From positions 310,001-374,000 of the forward strand of contig NZ_FTOI01000001.1 in NCBI RefSeq assembly GCF_900156725.1: DNA of 64,000 nt, written 5' to 3'. Within the stretch, counting starts at the first letter, position 1. Each line of letters opens with the position of its first letter. The position numbers and the translations under genes are program-made. Origin of the DNA: Kaistella chaponensis (lineage in GTDB: Bacteria > Bacteroidota > Bacteroidia > Flavobacteriales > Weeksellaceae). The notes under the pieces are model-generated. The model ran no database searches. It was not told the DNA's origin and saw nothing but the letters and a program-made list of their open reading frames with translations. Of the stretch, positions 1-7,514 are shown piece after piece.

Positions 1-1
1 C

Positions 2-184
2 TTGTCAAATAATTTTTTTAAGGAAAACTCTGGGTTAAAATTTGCTGAAGCTAAAGTTTTTAATCATCCAAAATTAGCAAACTGGGTAGGTAATTTTAAA
101 GGTAAACCTTTCCGGACTTTTGCAGGCACAAGATATTTGGGCGGATATAGTGATCACTTTCCCGTCTTAACCCAGTTTTTGTAA
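2..184 (+). CDS. C-terminal end of an endonuclease/exonuclease/phosphatase (EEP) family protein, cut by the window edge
   Basis: Only the last 60 or so residues are present, and the frame is open from the left edge. The closing stretch GGYSDHFPV carries the Ser-Asp-His-x-Pro signature that ends EEP-fold nucleases and phosphatases, where the Asp-His pair forms part of the catalytic site. Flavobacterial members are often secreted or periplasmic, but the N-terminus is outside the window, so substrate and location cannot be judged. The apparent TTG at the edge is not taken as a start. The Lrp-type gene follows 24 bp later on the same strand. Confidence 0.75.
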   Translation: MSNNFFKENSGLKFAEAKVFNHPKLANWVGNFKGKPFRTFAGTRYLGGYSDHFPVLTQFL

Positions 185-208
185 AACAAGTTAAAATTTA
201 TATAATAA

Positions 209-679
209 GTGAAAAACGCAACTAACACCGATTACCATTTAGATACGGTCGACAAACAGATCATTTATATGCTGATGGATAACGCCAAAACTTCTTTGGC
301 GCATATCTCCAAAAACATCGGTATTTCTACCACTGCAGTTCATCAAAGAATTAAAAAATTGGAGCAAGCTGGAGTAATAGAAAATTCGATTTCCTTTCTT
401 AATCCAAGAAAAATTGGCTTTAAAGTAGTTTCCTATATAGGAATGTTTTTGGAGCAACCCAGCCATTATCAAGATACCATTAAAGCTTTGAACGATGTCA
501 AAGAAGTGGTTGAAGCGCATTATACCACAGGAAATTACACCATTTTCTTGAAAGTACTTTGCCGAGACAACGACCATTTAATGGAGATTTTGAACAAACT
601 TCAGAAAATGAAAGGAGTTACACGTACAGAAACTTTTATTTCGTTGGAACAAAGCATTAACCGACAATTAAAAGTATAA
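209..679 (+). CDS. Lrp/AsnC family transcriptional regulator
   Basis: A protein of 156 residues, the usual length for this family. An N-terminal winged helix-turn-helix (about residues 12-60, including SLAHISKNIGISTTAVHQR) is followed by a RAM-type alpha/beta sensor domain (about 65-150, with the EAHYTTGNYTIFLKV strand pattern). Such proteins form dimers or octamers that bind DNA in response to amino acids or related ligands. Translation appears to begin at GTG, because no in-frame ATG precedes the first helix. It stands alone between the EEP gene and a hairpin terminator, so the ligand cannot be inferred from context. Confidence 0.9.
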   Translation: MKNATNTDYHLDTVDKQIIYMLMDNAKTSLAHISKNIGISTTAVHQRIKKLEQAGVIENSISFLNPRKIGFKVVSYIGMFLEQPSHYQDTIKALNDVKEVVEAHYTTGNYTIFLKVLCRDNDHLMEILNKLQKMKGVTRTETFISLEQSINRQLKV

Positions 680-1008
680 GTTCTTTGTACTTTTTTCTGA
701 ATAAAGAGCCTGTTTACAATTGTTCTGAATTCTTTAATCCCGAAAAATCTATAGAGAACAGCTGTAGAAAAGAAAAAAAATGCTCTCTTTGGAAGCATTT
801 TTTTTCTCTTTTAATAGACCTAAAAAGGATTCAAACTTTTAGGATTTTTACGGGTTTTTACAATCAATCGAACGGGCGCTTTCATCCTTTGTTCAAAATC
901 AATGTTTTTTTTTATTGACGTGAAGGAATGATTTTCATTTTCCATTGCAATAAATTGATTTCAATTGGTTAAATTTACCATCCTAATTTTATAACTATTT
1001 TCTGAATA
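680..1008. other. Intergenic stretch of about 330 bp, no gene
   Basis: No convincing gene is present. The only open frame, of about 77 codons, is Phe/Asn/Lys-rich and runs through a terminator hairpin, so it is treated as chance. Apart from that hairpin the stretch holds only A/T-rich sequence that presumably includes the deoC promoter; no clean TAnnTTTG box was found. Confidence 0.5.
773..806 (+). terminator. Hairpin terminator downstream of the Lrp-type gene
   Basis: A run of A plus ATGCT pairs with AGCAT plus a run of T across a loop of about eight bases, giving a stem flanked by an A-tract and a U-tract. It lies about 95 bp after the stop codon and could work in either direction. Confidence 0.6.
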
Positions 1009-2007
1009 ATGACGAAAACAATGGAAAAAAATCATGTAAAAGCAGTCGATATTCACGCCGAAATCCGCAATGAAGGTCTTCCCTTCAATACCAAATATTT
1101 CGATGCCATCAATATCAACAGAAGTGCTATTGACCGCAGAGTTTCTACTTTATCAGGAAGAAGAAGCGTGAAAAAAGAATTCCAGGCAGCGTGGTTGCTC
1201 AAAGCAATTTCCATGATCGACCTCACTACTTTAGCAGGAGACGATACGCGCGGAAACGTGATGCGTTTATGTGAAAAAGCGAAAAATCCTGTTCGTGCCG
1301 ATCTTTTGCAGGCATTAGGAATGGAAAATGCAAGCCTTACAACAGGCGCAGTTTGCGTGTATCATACTTTAATTCCCTTCGCGAAAGAAGCTTTAAAGGG
1401 AACTTCAATCCCAATCGCGGCAGTTTCTACCGGATTTCCCGCCGGAAATATTTCCTTAGAAGATAAAATCACCGAAATAAAAAAATCCGTTGCAGCCGGA
1501 GCAAAAGAAATCGACATCGTTATTTCCCGCGATCTGGTTCTGGAATCAAAATGGAAAGAACTCTACGATGAAATAAAGCTTTGCAGAGAAGCTTGCGGAG
1601 ATGCACACATGAAAACCATTCTCGCCACCGGAGAAATCCCCACTTACACGAAAGTCGCAAAAGCTTCTTGGGTTGCAATGATGGCAGGATCAGATTTCAT
1701 CAAAACATCCACCGGTAAAGAGTCGGTCAACGCAACTTTAGCCGTGAGTTTGGTCATGATCCGTTGTATCCGCGATTATTACGAATTAACCGGCGTGAAA
1801 GTCGGCTACAAACCAGCCGGCGGAATTCAAAAAGCAAAACAGGCACTCGATTATTTAATTTTATTGAAAGAAGAATTAGGCAACGATTGGCTCACTCCAG
1901 ATTTGTTCCGATTCGGTGCGAGTTCTTTGTTAGGCGACATCGAGCGACAGTTAGAACACTTCGTCACCGGAAGATACAGCGCCAATTTCCGTCATCCGAT
2001 GGCGTAA
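1009..2007 (+). CDS. deoC: Deoxyribose-phosphate aldolase
   Basis: Class I aldolase that splits 2-deoxyribose 5-phosphate into glyceraldehyde 3-phosphate and acetaldehyde, in cytosolic deoxynucleoside breakdown. The DeoC signatures are intact: Lys232 in FIKTSTGK is the Schiff-base lysine, Lys268 in GYKPAGG is the second active-site lysine, and Asp169 in EIDIV is the proton-relay acid. At 332 residues it is of the longer type, with an N-terminal extension of about 60 residues before the TIM barrel compared with the E. coli enzyme of about 259. A second in-frame Met lies at codon 5. The double aldehyde dehydrogenase downstream (start 4470) is a plausible partner that oxidises the acetaldehyde, although two unrelated genes and a repeat array separate them. 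Confidence 0.95.
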   Translation: MTKTMEKNHVKAVDIHAEIRNEGLPFNTKYFDAININRSAIDRRVSTLSGRRSVKKEFQAAWLLKAISMIDLTTLAGDDTRGNVMRLCEKAKNPVRADLLQALGMENASLTTGAVCVYHTLIPFAKEALKGTSIPIAAVSTGFPAGNISLEDKITEIKKSVAAGAKEIDIVISRDLVLESKWKELYDEIKLCREACGDAHMKTILATGEIPTYTKVAKASWVAMMAGSDFIKTSTGKESVNATLAVSLVMIRCIRDYYELTGVKVGYKPAGGIQKAKQALDYLILLKEELGNDWLTPDLFRFGASSLLGDIERQLEHFVTGRYSANFRHPMA

Positions 2008-2010
2008 TTT

Positions 2011-2082
2011 GAGTTATTGAGTTATTGAGTTTTGGGTTTTTGAGAGGTTGAGCTATTGAGTATTTGAGTATTTTGAATGATC
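2011..2082. repeat. Degenerate TTGAG-type simple repeats
   Basis: Immediately after deoC the sequence cycles through variants of GAGTTATTGAGTTATTGAG and TATTTGAGTATTT, with no coding character. Low-complexity arrays like this sit at several gene ends in the window (see 6879, 8431 and 30501). The array runs straight into the two-hairpin repeats. Confidence 0.65.
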
Positions 2083-2248
2083 GAGGTTCAAGTATTTGAG
2101 CGTTGAAAAACCCTGAAAGGGCTTAATCAAAAGCATTGGGTGAAGCCCAATCTTTTTGAATGTTTGAGGTTCAGGTATATGAGAGTTGAAAAGCCCTGAA
2201 AGGGCTCAATCAATAACATTGGGTGAAGCCCAATGAAAAAAAGGTCAA
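2083..2248. repeat. 83-bp tandem repeat, two units, each carrying two hairpins
   Basis: Two direct copies start at 2083 and 2166, each opening with GAGGTTCA and then a short AT-rich stretch. Each unit carries hairpin 1 (for example AGCCCTGAAAGGGCT at 2192-2206; CCCTGAAAGGG at 2111-2121), a spacer related to AATCAATA, and hairpin 2 (ATTGGGTGAAGCCCAAT at 2135-2151 and 2218-2234). A third, partial unit follows, with hairpin 1 at 2257-2271. The same two-hairpin layout recurs at 30611-30712 with different but still complementary stem bases. It belongs to the class of short palindromic dispersed repeats; its mobility and function are unknown. Confidence 0.8.
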
Positions 2249-2300
2249 AGTAAGTAAGCCCTGAAAGGGCGGAATCAATTTTAACCGTAACAAGGTTGAG
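2249..2300. repeat. Partial third copy of the two-hairpin repeat
   Basis: Hairpin 1 (AGCCCTGAAAGGGC) is exact at 2257-2270, followed by GGAATCAATT as in the other copies. Hairpin 2 has been replaced by a weak AACC/GGTT pairing around 2284-2297, so this copy looks decayed. Confidence 0.6.
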
Positions 2301-2356
2301 CAATGTTTTAGAAATGAAAAAAATTACGGAAAATACAATACACCCTCGCTGCATGT

Positions 2357-2480
2357 TTTCCGCTCTTCCGGAAAGTATGTTTCTACCCAGCGGCAAGCTT
2401 TCCGCTTCATCGGAAAGTAGGTTTCTGCCCAGCGACAATCTTTCCGCTTCATCGGGAAGATCCTTGCTGCCGGGCGATTG
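2357..2480. repeat. Tandem 42-bp units (42, 42 and 40 bp), each with a TTTCCG/CGGAAA hairpin
   Basis: Units start at 2357, 2399 and 2441. Each opens with TTTCCGCTTCATCGGAAAG or a close variant, in which TTTCCG pairs with CGGAAA, and continues with a GTTTCTGCCCAGCGACAA-like half. Both strands are open through the array, giving a repeated Ser/Leu-rich peptide on either strand (for example LPSDNLSASS on plus), but no supported gene uses it. It is notably more G/C-rich than its surroundings and ends at the promoter of the DUF6261-like gene. Confidence 0.75.
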
Positions 2481-2509
2481 ATTTTCTTTAAAAATATTGA
2501 TTATCTTTA
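2478..2509 (+). promoter_or_regulatory. Probable Bacteroidota-type promoter for the DUF6261-like gene
   Basis: A TTG at 2478-2480 and TATCTTTA at 2502-2509 are separated by 21 bp, close to the TTG / TAnnTTTG consensus. This argues that the TTG at 2478 is a promoter element and that translation starts at the ATG at 2532. Confidence 0.5.
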
Positions 2510-2531
2510 TTTTATAAACACAAATATTATT

Positions 2532-3263
2532 ATGATTATTTCAATTGACCTTTGGAATTTGCGAAACGCCACTTATCTTCAGTTTCAAAAAGACTTTCTG
2601 GCCATTATTTTCCGAAATGATCCTGCTTCATTGCAGATAGAATCTAAGTATAATGAGCTTACCGCTAAAAGCGTAGAACTTGAAAATCTCTTTAAAAAAG
2701 TATTGGCGAATCCCATTTCTCAGGAGTTGATCATTTTGGATGGTAGGAGAGATGACGCCATCAATGGGATTTACTACGGTGCATTATCCTATTCTTATCA
2801 TTTCGATGCACCCACTAAGCAGGCTGCAGATGCACTCTTGGCGAATTTTAAACTGTACGGGTCTGGAATTGCAAAGCTCAATTATCAGGCAGAAACCGCT
2901 ACCATTAGTAACATCATTAATGATTGGGAAAATAAGCCAGAGCTTATACAGGCGCTAACTACGCTTAATTTAAGTTCATGGAGAGACGAATTAAAAACGG
3001 TGAATGAAGAATTCAGCACGAAATACCTCGATAGAACACAGGATTACGGCAATGCCTCCCCTGAAAATATGAAATTAAAAAGAGAAGAAACCAATACCGT
3101 TTATTATGCTTTAAGAGACCGCATCAATGCTTTGGATTTGTTGGTAGAAACGCCGCCATCGCCTTACAGTGCGGTGATTAATCAGTTAAATTCTTTGATT
3201 GAGCAGTATGATAGATTATTATCCTCACCAAACCCTTCTGAAGAAATACCTCCTTTATCATAA
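2532..3263 (+). CDS. DUF6261-like protein of unknown function
   Basis: About 243 residues from the ATG at 2532. It starts ISIDLWNLRNATYLQFQKDF and is largely alpha-helical, with many Asn, Leu and Glu residues and no signal peptide, membrane segment or catalytic motif that I recognise. The N-terminal pattern and helical spacing resemble the DUF6261 family, which is widespread in Bacteroidota and uncharacterised; this assignment is from memory of the pattern. The frame also runs upstream to a TTG at 2478, but that would translate through the -7 box. The gene sits directly downstream of the 42-bp repeat units and interrupts the deoC-ALDH neighbourhood. Confidence 0.7.
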   Translation: MIISIDLWNLRNATYLQFQKDFLAIIFRNDPASLQIESKYNELTAKSVELENLFKKVLANPISQELIILDGRRDDAINGIYYGALSYSYHFDAPTKQAADALLANFKLYGSGIAKLNYQAETATISNIINDWENKPELIQALTTLNLSSWRDELKTVNEEFSTKYLDRTQDYGNASPENMKLKREETNTVYYALRDRINALDLLVETPPSPYSAVINQLNSLIEQYDRLLSSPNPSEEIPPLS

Positions 3264-3332
3264 GGAAAGAAACCAAGTGAAAGCAGTTGACAAAGTAAAT
3301 CATCAAAATCTGAACATTATAAACTGAGCCTT

Positions 3333-4439
3333 ATGAGCGAAGATCAAAAACCAGATTACGCAGCGTTAAATAAGCAGTGGGCGAAGGAACTCATGGAGAA
3401 TTCTGCAGCACAAGAATATTGTAACCCATACAGTGCATTTTCATTCAAGTATTTTTGTGAAGCGTATGCAAGAACAAAGTCCTACGGTTTGCAATGGGGA
3501 GAAATGTACCAGAGACTTAATGAAAAAAAACAAAATGAATGGATTGATGCAGGATATACGCATCTTTGCATTATTCAGCAAAAAAAATTATTTGATGCGC
3601 AATGTCTTTGGCGTGCAGACCAATTAGACATCAAGGAAATAGAGGTCTGTTTTGATTTTCTGGTGTGGGAAAAGGACGTGCTGAACTGCCCTTTTATAGA
3701 AGATATTACAGAACAAGAAGTAGATTGGTACTGCCAGTATTTATCGCAAAACAATGTAGATTTGAAACAGGGCTGGTTGAGTAATTGGCAAGACTATGAA
3801 AATATAAAAGAAGCCTATGCAACAGACAATGGAAACCGAAATGTACCGGAATGGTATGATTTTCATAACGGCAAAACTGGCAATGGAATCTTGCTCATTT
3901 TACCTGATCTACGTGGACAAAGAGAAAAATTTTATGCAAATTTAGCGCGGGAAGCAATGCGCAGAGAAAATCCGCCACCTCCTCCCCGAGATCCGGAATT
4001 AGATAAACCCTGGATGAATTTCATGGAAACCAATCTTCATCTAGAATTAGCAAAACAGATCGAAGATAAGCATACTTTCAGATTAATGCAGGAATATGTA
4101 ACAGCAACAGAACATCACCAATCCTATGAATATGAGCGTGCACAGGAAGATTTTCGCTATCTCTCCGAAATAAAAGACGAATTGGTTCCGATAGAATCGC
4201 ATTATGATTATCGGCAAGCATTAAGCAGAGCCGTAGAAAACTATAAATGCCGAAAAATAGCAGAGCATTTCTATTCAGCGTTCCGAAAATATAAGCAAAT
4301 GCGGTATATGGGATTCCAACTAGGCACAGAGGTAGAAAAAGAACAGTTCAAATCCTTCACAGATTTAGGAAAGCCTGGGAAAAACTTTATTCTTAAAGGC
4401 AGAGAAAAGAATGGAGAACCCAGAGATTTTAATTTTTAA
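3333..4439 (+). CDS. Protein of unknown function between deoC and the aldehyde dehydrogenase
   Basis: 368 residues, not recognised. It is acidic and rich in aromatics, Gln and Glu, with many Trp and Tyr residues (for example EWIDAGYTHLC, DWYCQYLSQNN and SNWQDYENIKEAYATDN) and a run of five prolines around residues 214-218 that seems to separate two helical halves. There is no signal peptide or membrane segment, so it is probably cytosolic. It starts 69 bp after the DUF6261-like gene and ends 30 bp before the ALDH start, so it may be cotranscribed with the ALDH. No enzyme motif can be named, and I assign no function. Confidence 0.75.
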   Translation: MSEDQKPDYAALNKQWAKELMENSAAQEYCNPYSAFSFKYFCEAYARTKSYGLQWGEMYQRLNEKKQNEWIDAGYTHLCIIQQKKLFDAQCLWRADQLDIKEIEVCFDFLVWEKDVLNCPFIEDITEQEVDWYCQYLSQNNVDLKQGWLSNWQDYENIKEAYATDNGNRNVPEWYDFHNGKTGNGILLILPDLRGQREKFYANLAREAMRRENPPPPPRDPELDKPWMNFMETNLHLELAKQIEDKHTFRLMQEYVTATEHHQSYEYERAQEDFRYLSEIKDELVPIESHYDYRQALSRAVENYKCRKIAEHFYSAFRKYKQMRYMGFQLGTEVEKEQFKSFTDLGKPGKNFILKGREKNGEPRDFNF

Positions 4440-4469
4440 AAAGAAAACATTCATCAATTATTAAATAGA

Positions 4470-6863
4470 ATGGAAATCAAAGAAATATACGACACCATGA
4501 TTTACGGTCCCGCTCCGGAAAGCGCAGCAGCTGCTGTAGAATTTTTAGAAAATCACAACCGACAGTTTGAACTTTTTATCGGTGGAGAATGGGTAAAACC
4601 CAACTCAAAAAAACACATCGATTCCAACAATCCGTCCAACAAAGAATTTCTCGCAAAGATCGCAGAAGCCGATGAAACCGATGTTGACAAAGCCGTAAAA
4701 GCAGCCAACAAAGCTTTACCAGAATGGGTTGCAATCGGTGGATTCGAGCGCGCCAAATATTTGTACGCCATCGCGCGCCAAATTCAAAAACATTCCCGGT
4801 TGTTTGCGGTTTTAGAAACTTTAGACAACGGAAAACCAATCCGCGAAACCCGTGATATCGATATTCCAATCGTTGCAAGACATTTTTATCATCACGCAGG
4901 TTGGGCAAAATTAATGGATACGGAGTTCAGAGATTATCAGGAAGTTGGGGTGATCGGACAAATTATTCCTTGGAATTTCCCTTTAATGATGCTTTCTTGG
5001 AAAGTCGCTCCAGCTTTAGCCATGGGAAATACCATCGTTTTGAAACCTGCAGAATATACTTCTTTAACCGCTTTGCTTTTTGCAGAAATCTGTGAAAAAG
5101 TGGGACTTCCAAAAGGAGTAGTCAATGTGGTAACAGGAAAAGGAACGGTTGCTGGAACTGCTTTGGTGAATCATCCGGATATTCAGAAAGTAGCTTTCAC
5201 TGGTTCAACTAAAGTTGGAAAAATCCTTAGAACAAATATTGCCGGAAGTGGTAAAAAAATATCATTAGAATTAGGCGGAAAATCACCATTCATCGTATTC
5301 GAAGATGCCGATTTAGATTCTGCGGTGGAAGGAATTGTAGATGCAATTTGGTTCAACCAAGGTCAGGTTTGTTGTGCCGGTTCCCGATTATTAATTCAGG
5401 AATCCGTTTCTGAAAAGTTCTATAAAAAACTTCGCGCAAGAATGGAAACTTTGCGCATCGGTGATCCAATGGACAAAACAGTCGATATGGGTTCAATTGT
5501 TGATAAAGTGCAGTTGAAAACCATTGACGATATGGTGAAAATTGGGGTTGAAGAAGGATGCACGATGTATCAATCTAAAAATGCAGTTCCAAAAAATGGT
5601 TGGTTTTATCCACCCACTTTATTCACCGATGTTCCGACAAGTGCGGTAATTGCACAGGAAGAAATCTTCGGACCGGTTTTGGTGGCGATGACGTTCCGTT
5701 CACATTCGGAAGCGATTGCTTTGGCGAATAATACAAGATACGGGTTGGCTTCCTCGGTTTGGACAGAAAATATCAATTTAGCTTTGGATGTTGCACCCAA
5801 AATTAAAGCTGGAAGTGTTTGGATCAACTGTACGAATCAGTTTGATGCTGCTGCAGGTTTCGGTGGTTACAGAGAATCCGGTTTTGGAAGAGAAGGCGGA
5901 AAAGAAGGTTTGTACGAATACATGAAACCAAAAGTGGAAGCAGAATTTACATCAAAACCAATTCTTCCGAAAGCTGAAAAAACACCAAAAGCTAAAAGCC
6001 AAAAGCTAGAAGCAAAAGGGATCGATCGTACCACAAAAATGTACATCGGTGGAAAACAAGCTCGTCCAGATGGAGGTTACAGTACAGAAATCAAAAATGC
6101 TTTCGGCGAATATATCGGTGAAGTTTCTGAGGGAAACAGAAAAGATTTACGAAATGCCGTAGAAGCAGCACACGCTGAAAAATCTTGGGGCGGAATGACC
6201 GGTCACGCAAGAGCGCAAGTTTTGTACTATATCGCAGAAAATTTAGCCATTCGTGCGGAAGAATTTGCAGAAAGAATTGTAGAAATGACCAATCAGTCTT
6301 TAGAATCTGCGAACGATGAGGTGGAGAAATCCATCGAAAGAATTTATACTTACGCCGCTTATGCCGATAAATACGATGGAGCTGCACATTCTACCGTTCA
6401 AAGAATGGTGACTTTGGCAATGCCTGAAGCGATCGGAGTAATGGCGATTGTTTGTCCGGATGAAAATCCTTTGTTAGGATTTATTTCTACCGTTATTCCT
6501 GCTATTGCGATGGGAAATCGAGTAGTGGTCGTTCCTTCTGAGAAACATCCTTTTTCTGCAACTGATTTCTATCAGATTTTAGAAACTTCTGATGTTCCAG
6601 CTGGAACGGTGAATATTGTTACCGGACCAAAAGAGGAATTGGCGAATGAACTTGCGAAACATTATGATGTCGATGGAATCTGGTATTTCGGATCGCAGGA
6701 AGGAAGCAAAAACATCGAATTATTATCCACCGATTCTATGAAAAGATCGTGGGTGAATTTCGGGAAATACAGAAATTGGCTGAATGTTTCCCACGGTGAA
6801 GGTCAGGAATTTCTTCGTCATGCAACAGAAATTAAAAACATTTGGATTCCTTACGGAGCTTAG
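4470..6863 (+). CDS. Double aldehyde dehydrogenase: active N-terminal ALDH fused to a partial ALDH-like domain
   Basis: 797 residues. Residues 1 to about 490 form a complete NAD(P)-dependent aldehyde dehydrogenase: the IIPWNFPL cofactor segment, Glu267 in SLELGGKSPF (general base) and Cys301 in GQVCCAGSR (nucleophile). After a Lys/Ala-rich linker (about 500-517) a second domain (about 525-797) repeats the ALDH coenzyme-binding fold (IGVMAIVCPDENPL, IAMGNRVVVVPSE) but has no matching Glu and Cys pair and stops before a catalytic domain. It is therefore predicted to be structural or regulatory. With DeoC nearby, acetaldehyde oxidation to acetate is the likeliest job. The linker DNA is a simple repeat like the one downstream of the gene. 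Confidence 0.9.
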   Translation: MEIKEIYDTMIYGPAPESAAAAVEFLENHNRQFELFIGGEWVKPNSKKHIDSNNPSNKEFLAKIAEADETDVDKAVKAANKALPEWVAIGGFERAKYLYAIARQIQKHSRLFAVLETLDNGKPIRETRDIDIPIVARHFYHHAGWAKLMDTEFRDYQEVGVIGQIIPWNFPLMMLSWKVAPALAMGNTIVLKPAEYTSLTALLFAEICEKVGLPKGVVNVVTGKGTVAGTALVNHPDIQKVAFTGSTKVGKILRTNIAGSGKKISLELGGKSPFIVFEDADLDSAVEGIVDAIWFNQGQVCCAGSRLLIQESVSEKFYKKLRARMETLRIGDPMDKTVDMGSIVDKVQLKTIDDMVKIGVEEGCTMYQSKNAVPKNGWFYPPTLFTDVPTSAVIAQEEIFGPVLVAMTFRSHSEAIALANNTRYGLASSVWTENINLALDVAPKIKAGSVWINCTNQFDAAAGFGGYRESGFGREGGKEGLYEYMKPKVEAEFTSKPILPKAEKTPKAKSQKLEAKGIDRTTKMYIGGKQARPDGGYSTEIKNAFGEYIGEVSEGNRKDLRNAVEAAHAEKSWGGMTGHARAQVLYYIAENLAIRAEEFAERIVEMTNQSLESANDEVEKSIERIYTYAAYADKYDGAAHSTVQRMVTLAMPEAIGVMAIVCPDENPLLGFISTVIPAIAMGNRVVVVPSEKHPFSATDFYQILETSDVPAGTVNIVTGPKEELANELAKHYDVDGIWYFGSQEGSKNIELLSTDSMKRSWVNFGKYRNWLNVSHGEGQEFLRHATEIKNIWIPYGA
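5987..6018. repeat. AAAAGCTAAAAGC simple repeat inside the ALDH linker
   Basis: Four degenerate copies of an (A)AAAGC(T/C)(A) unit encode the linker residues KAKSQKLEAK. An equivalent AAGC-based array lies after the same gene at 6879-6921, where it is non-coding. Confidence 0.6.
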
Positions 6864-6878
6864 ATTAATTAAAGATTG

Positions 6879-6921
6879 GAGCTAAAAGCTTTAAGCTACA
6901 AGCAATAAGCAATAAGCAAGA
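6879..6921. repeat. AGCTA/AAGCAAT simple repeat downstream of the ALDH gene
   Basis: A degenerate array built on AAGC (GCTAAAAGC, TAAGCTACAAGC, AATAAGCAATAAGCAAG) sits between the ALDH stop and its terminator. It is of the same type as the array encoded in the ALDH linker. Confidence 0.6.
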
Positions 6922-6980
6922 AGATTTATCATTTCAAATGACTCTTATGTTATTATAGGAACTTCGGATGTTCTGAAAAT

Positions 6981-7010
6981 ATAAAACCATGCAATGTTGC
7001 ATGGTTTTAT
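6981..7010. terminator. Bidirectional terminator between ALDH and the convergent repeat-protein gene
   Basis: A perfect 14-bp stem (ATAAAACCATGCAA pairing with TTGCATGGTTTTAT) around a TG centre, with A- and T-rich arms. It lies between two convergent genes and should stop transcription from both sides. Confidence 0.8.
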
Positions 7011-7030
7011 ATTTGAGGGTGATTAAAGAA

Positions 7031-7393
7031 TTATTTCGTTTCTTTTTTCACGTAATCTTTCGTGTCTTCATAGCCTTCTTTCACTGCTTCTCCACCTTTT
7101 TTTGCGGTTTTTTCGGTCCATTTTGCGGCTTTTTTTACGCCTTTCTTCGTGGATTTTGCACCTTTTTTAACCGTTTTATCAGTCCATTCGGCTCCATCTT
7201 TTACTCCTTCTTTTGTCGCTTCGTAACCTTTTACTGCTGTTTTTTCGGTCCATTCTGCGCCTTCTTCTACCGCGGTTCCAACTGCTTTTGCATCTTTTTT
7301 AATTTCCTCTTTTACGGTTGGTTTCGTTTCTTGTGCATTGATTGCTACAGCAAAAAACACCACTGCCGCTAATGATAATACTTTCGTTTTCAT
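7031..7393 (-). CDS. Small secreted protein made of 22-residue repeats
   Basis: 120 residues. A signal peptide of about 20 residues (VLSLAAVVFFAVAINAQ) precedes a very Lys/Glu-rich helix-forming region. Three consecutive 22-residue repeats are clear, beginning AEWTEKT, AEWTDKT and AKWTEKT, each followed by a Gly-containing basic segment and then a variant of TKEGVK. A 22-residue period with one Trp per repeat suggests amphipathic helices that lie on a membrane or wrap around a partner, as in apolipoprotein-like or LEA-like proteins; this is inference. It is transcribed alone, away from the lysozyme gene. No functional family is recognised. Confidence 0.75.
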   Translation of the reverse strand: MKTKVLSLAAVVFFAVAINAQETKPTVKEEIKKDAKAVGTAVEEGAEWTEKTAVKGYEATKEGVKDGAEWTDKTVKKGAKSTKKGVKKAAKWTEKTAKKGGEAVKEGYEDTKDYVKKETK

Positions 7394-7499
7394 ATTTTTT
7401 TAGATTTTAAATTATTTTGATTTGGTGTTTCACAAATTAAGCCAATGAACAGTTCTAAAATATTTTAACTATAAATTAACGCTTGTTCTTTAAAATTGA

Positions 7500-7507
7500 T
7501 ATTTTTG
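7500..7507 (+). promoter_or_regulatory. -7 box (TATTTTTG) of the GH25 gene
   Basis: This matches TAnnTTTG and lies 7 nt before the ATG at 7515, predicting a very short or absent leader. A TTG lies at 7483-7485, which is closer than usual. Confidence 0.5.
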
Positions 7508-7514
7508 CAAACTC

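Noticed and set aside
685..918. 77-codon open frame after the Lrp-type gene
   Set aside because: It passes through a terminator hairpin, is low in complexity and has no family resemblance.
2083..2300. CRISPR array
   Set aside because: The repeats carry hairpins but have no unique spacers of constant length, and no cas genes are near.
2127..2438. Minus-strand frame through the hairpin and 42-bp repeats
   Set aside because: Its repeats mirror the DNA repeats on both strands, it has no promoter, and it overlaps non-coding repeat structure.
6989..7372. Phe-rich plus-strand frame opposite the 22-residue repeat gene
   Set aside because: It is the antisense of a Lys/Glu-rich gene, which gives Phe/Cys-rich nonsense; it also starts inside the terminator.
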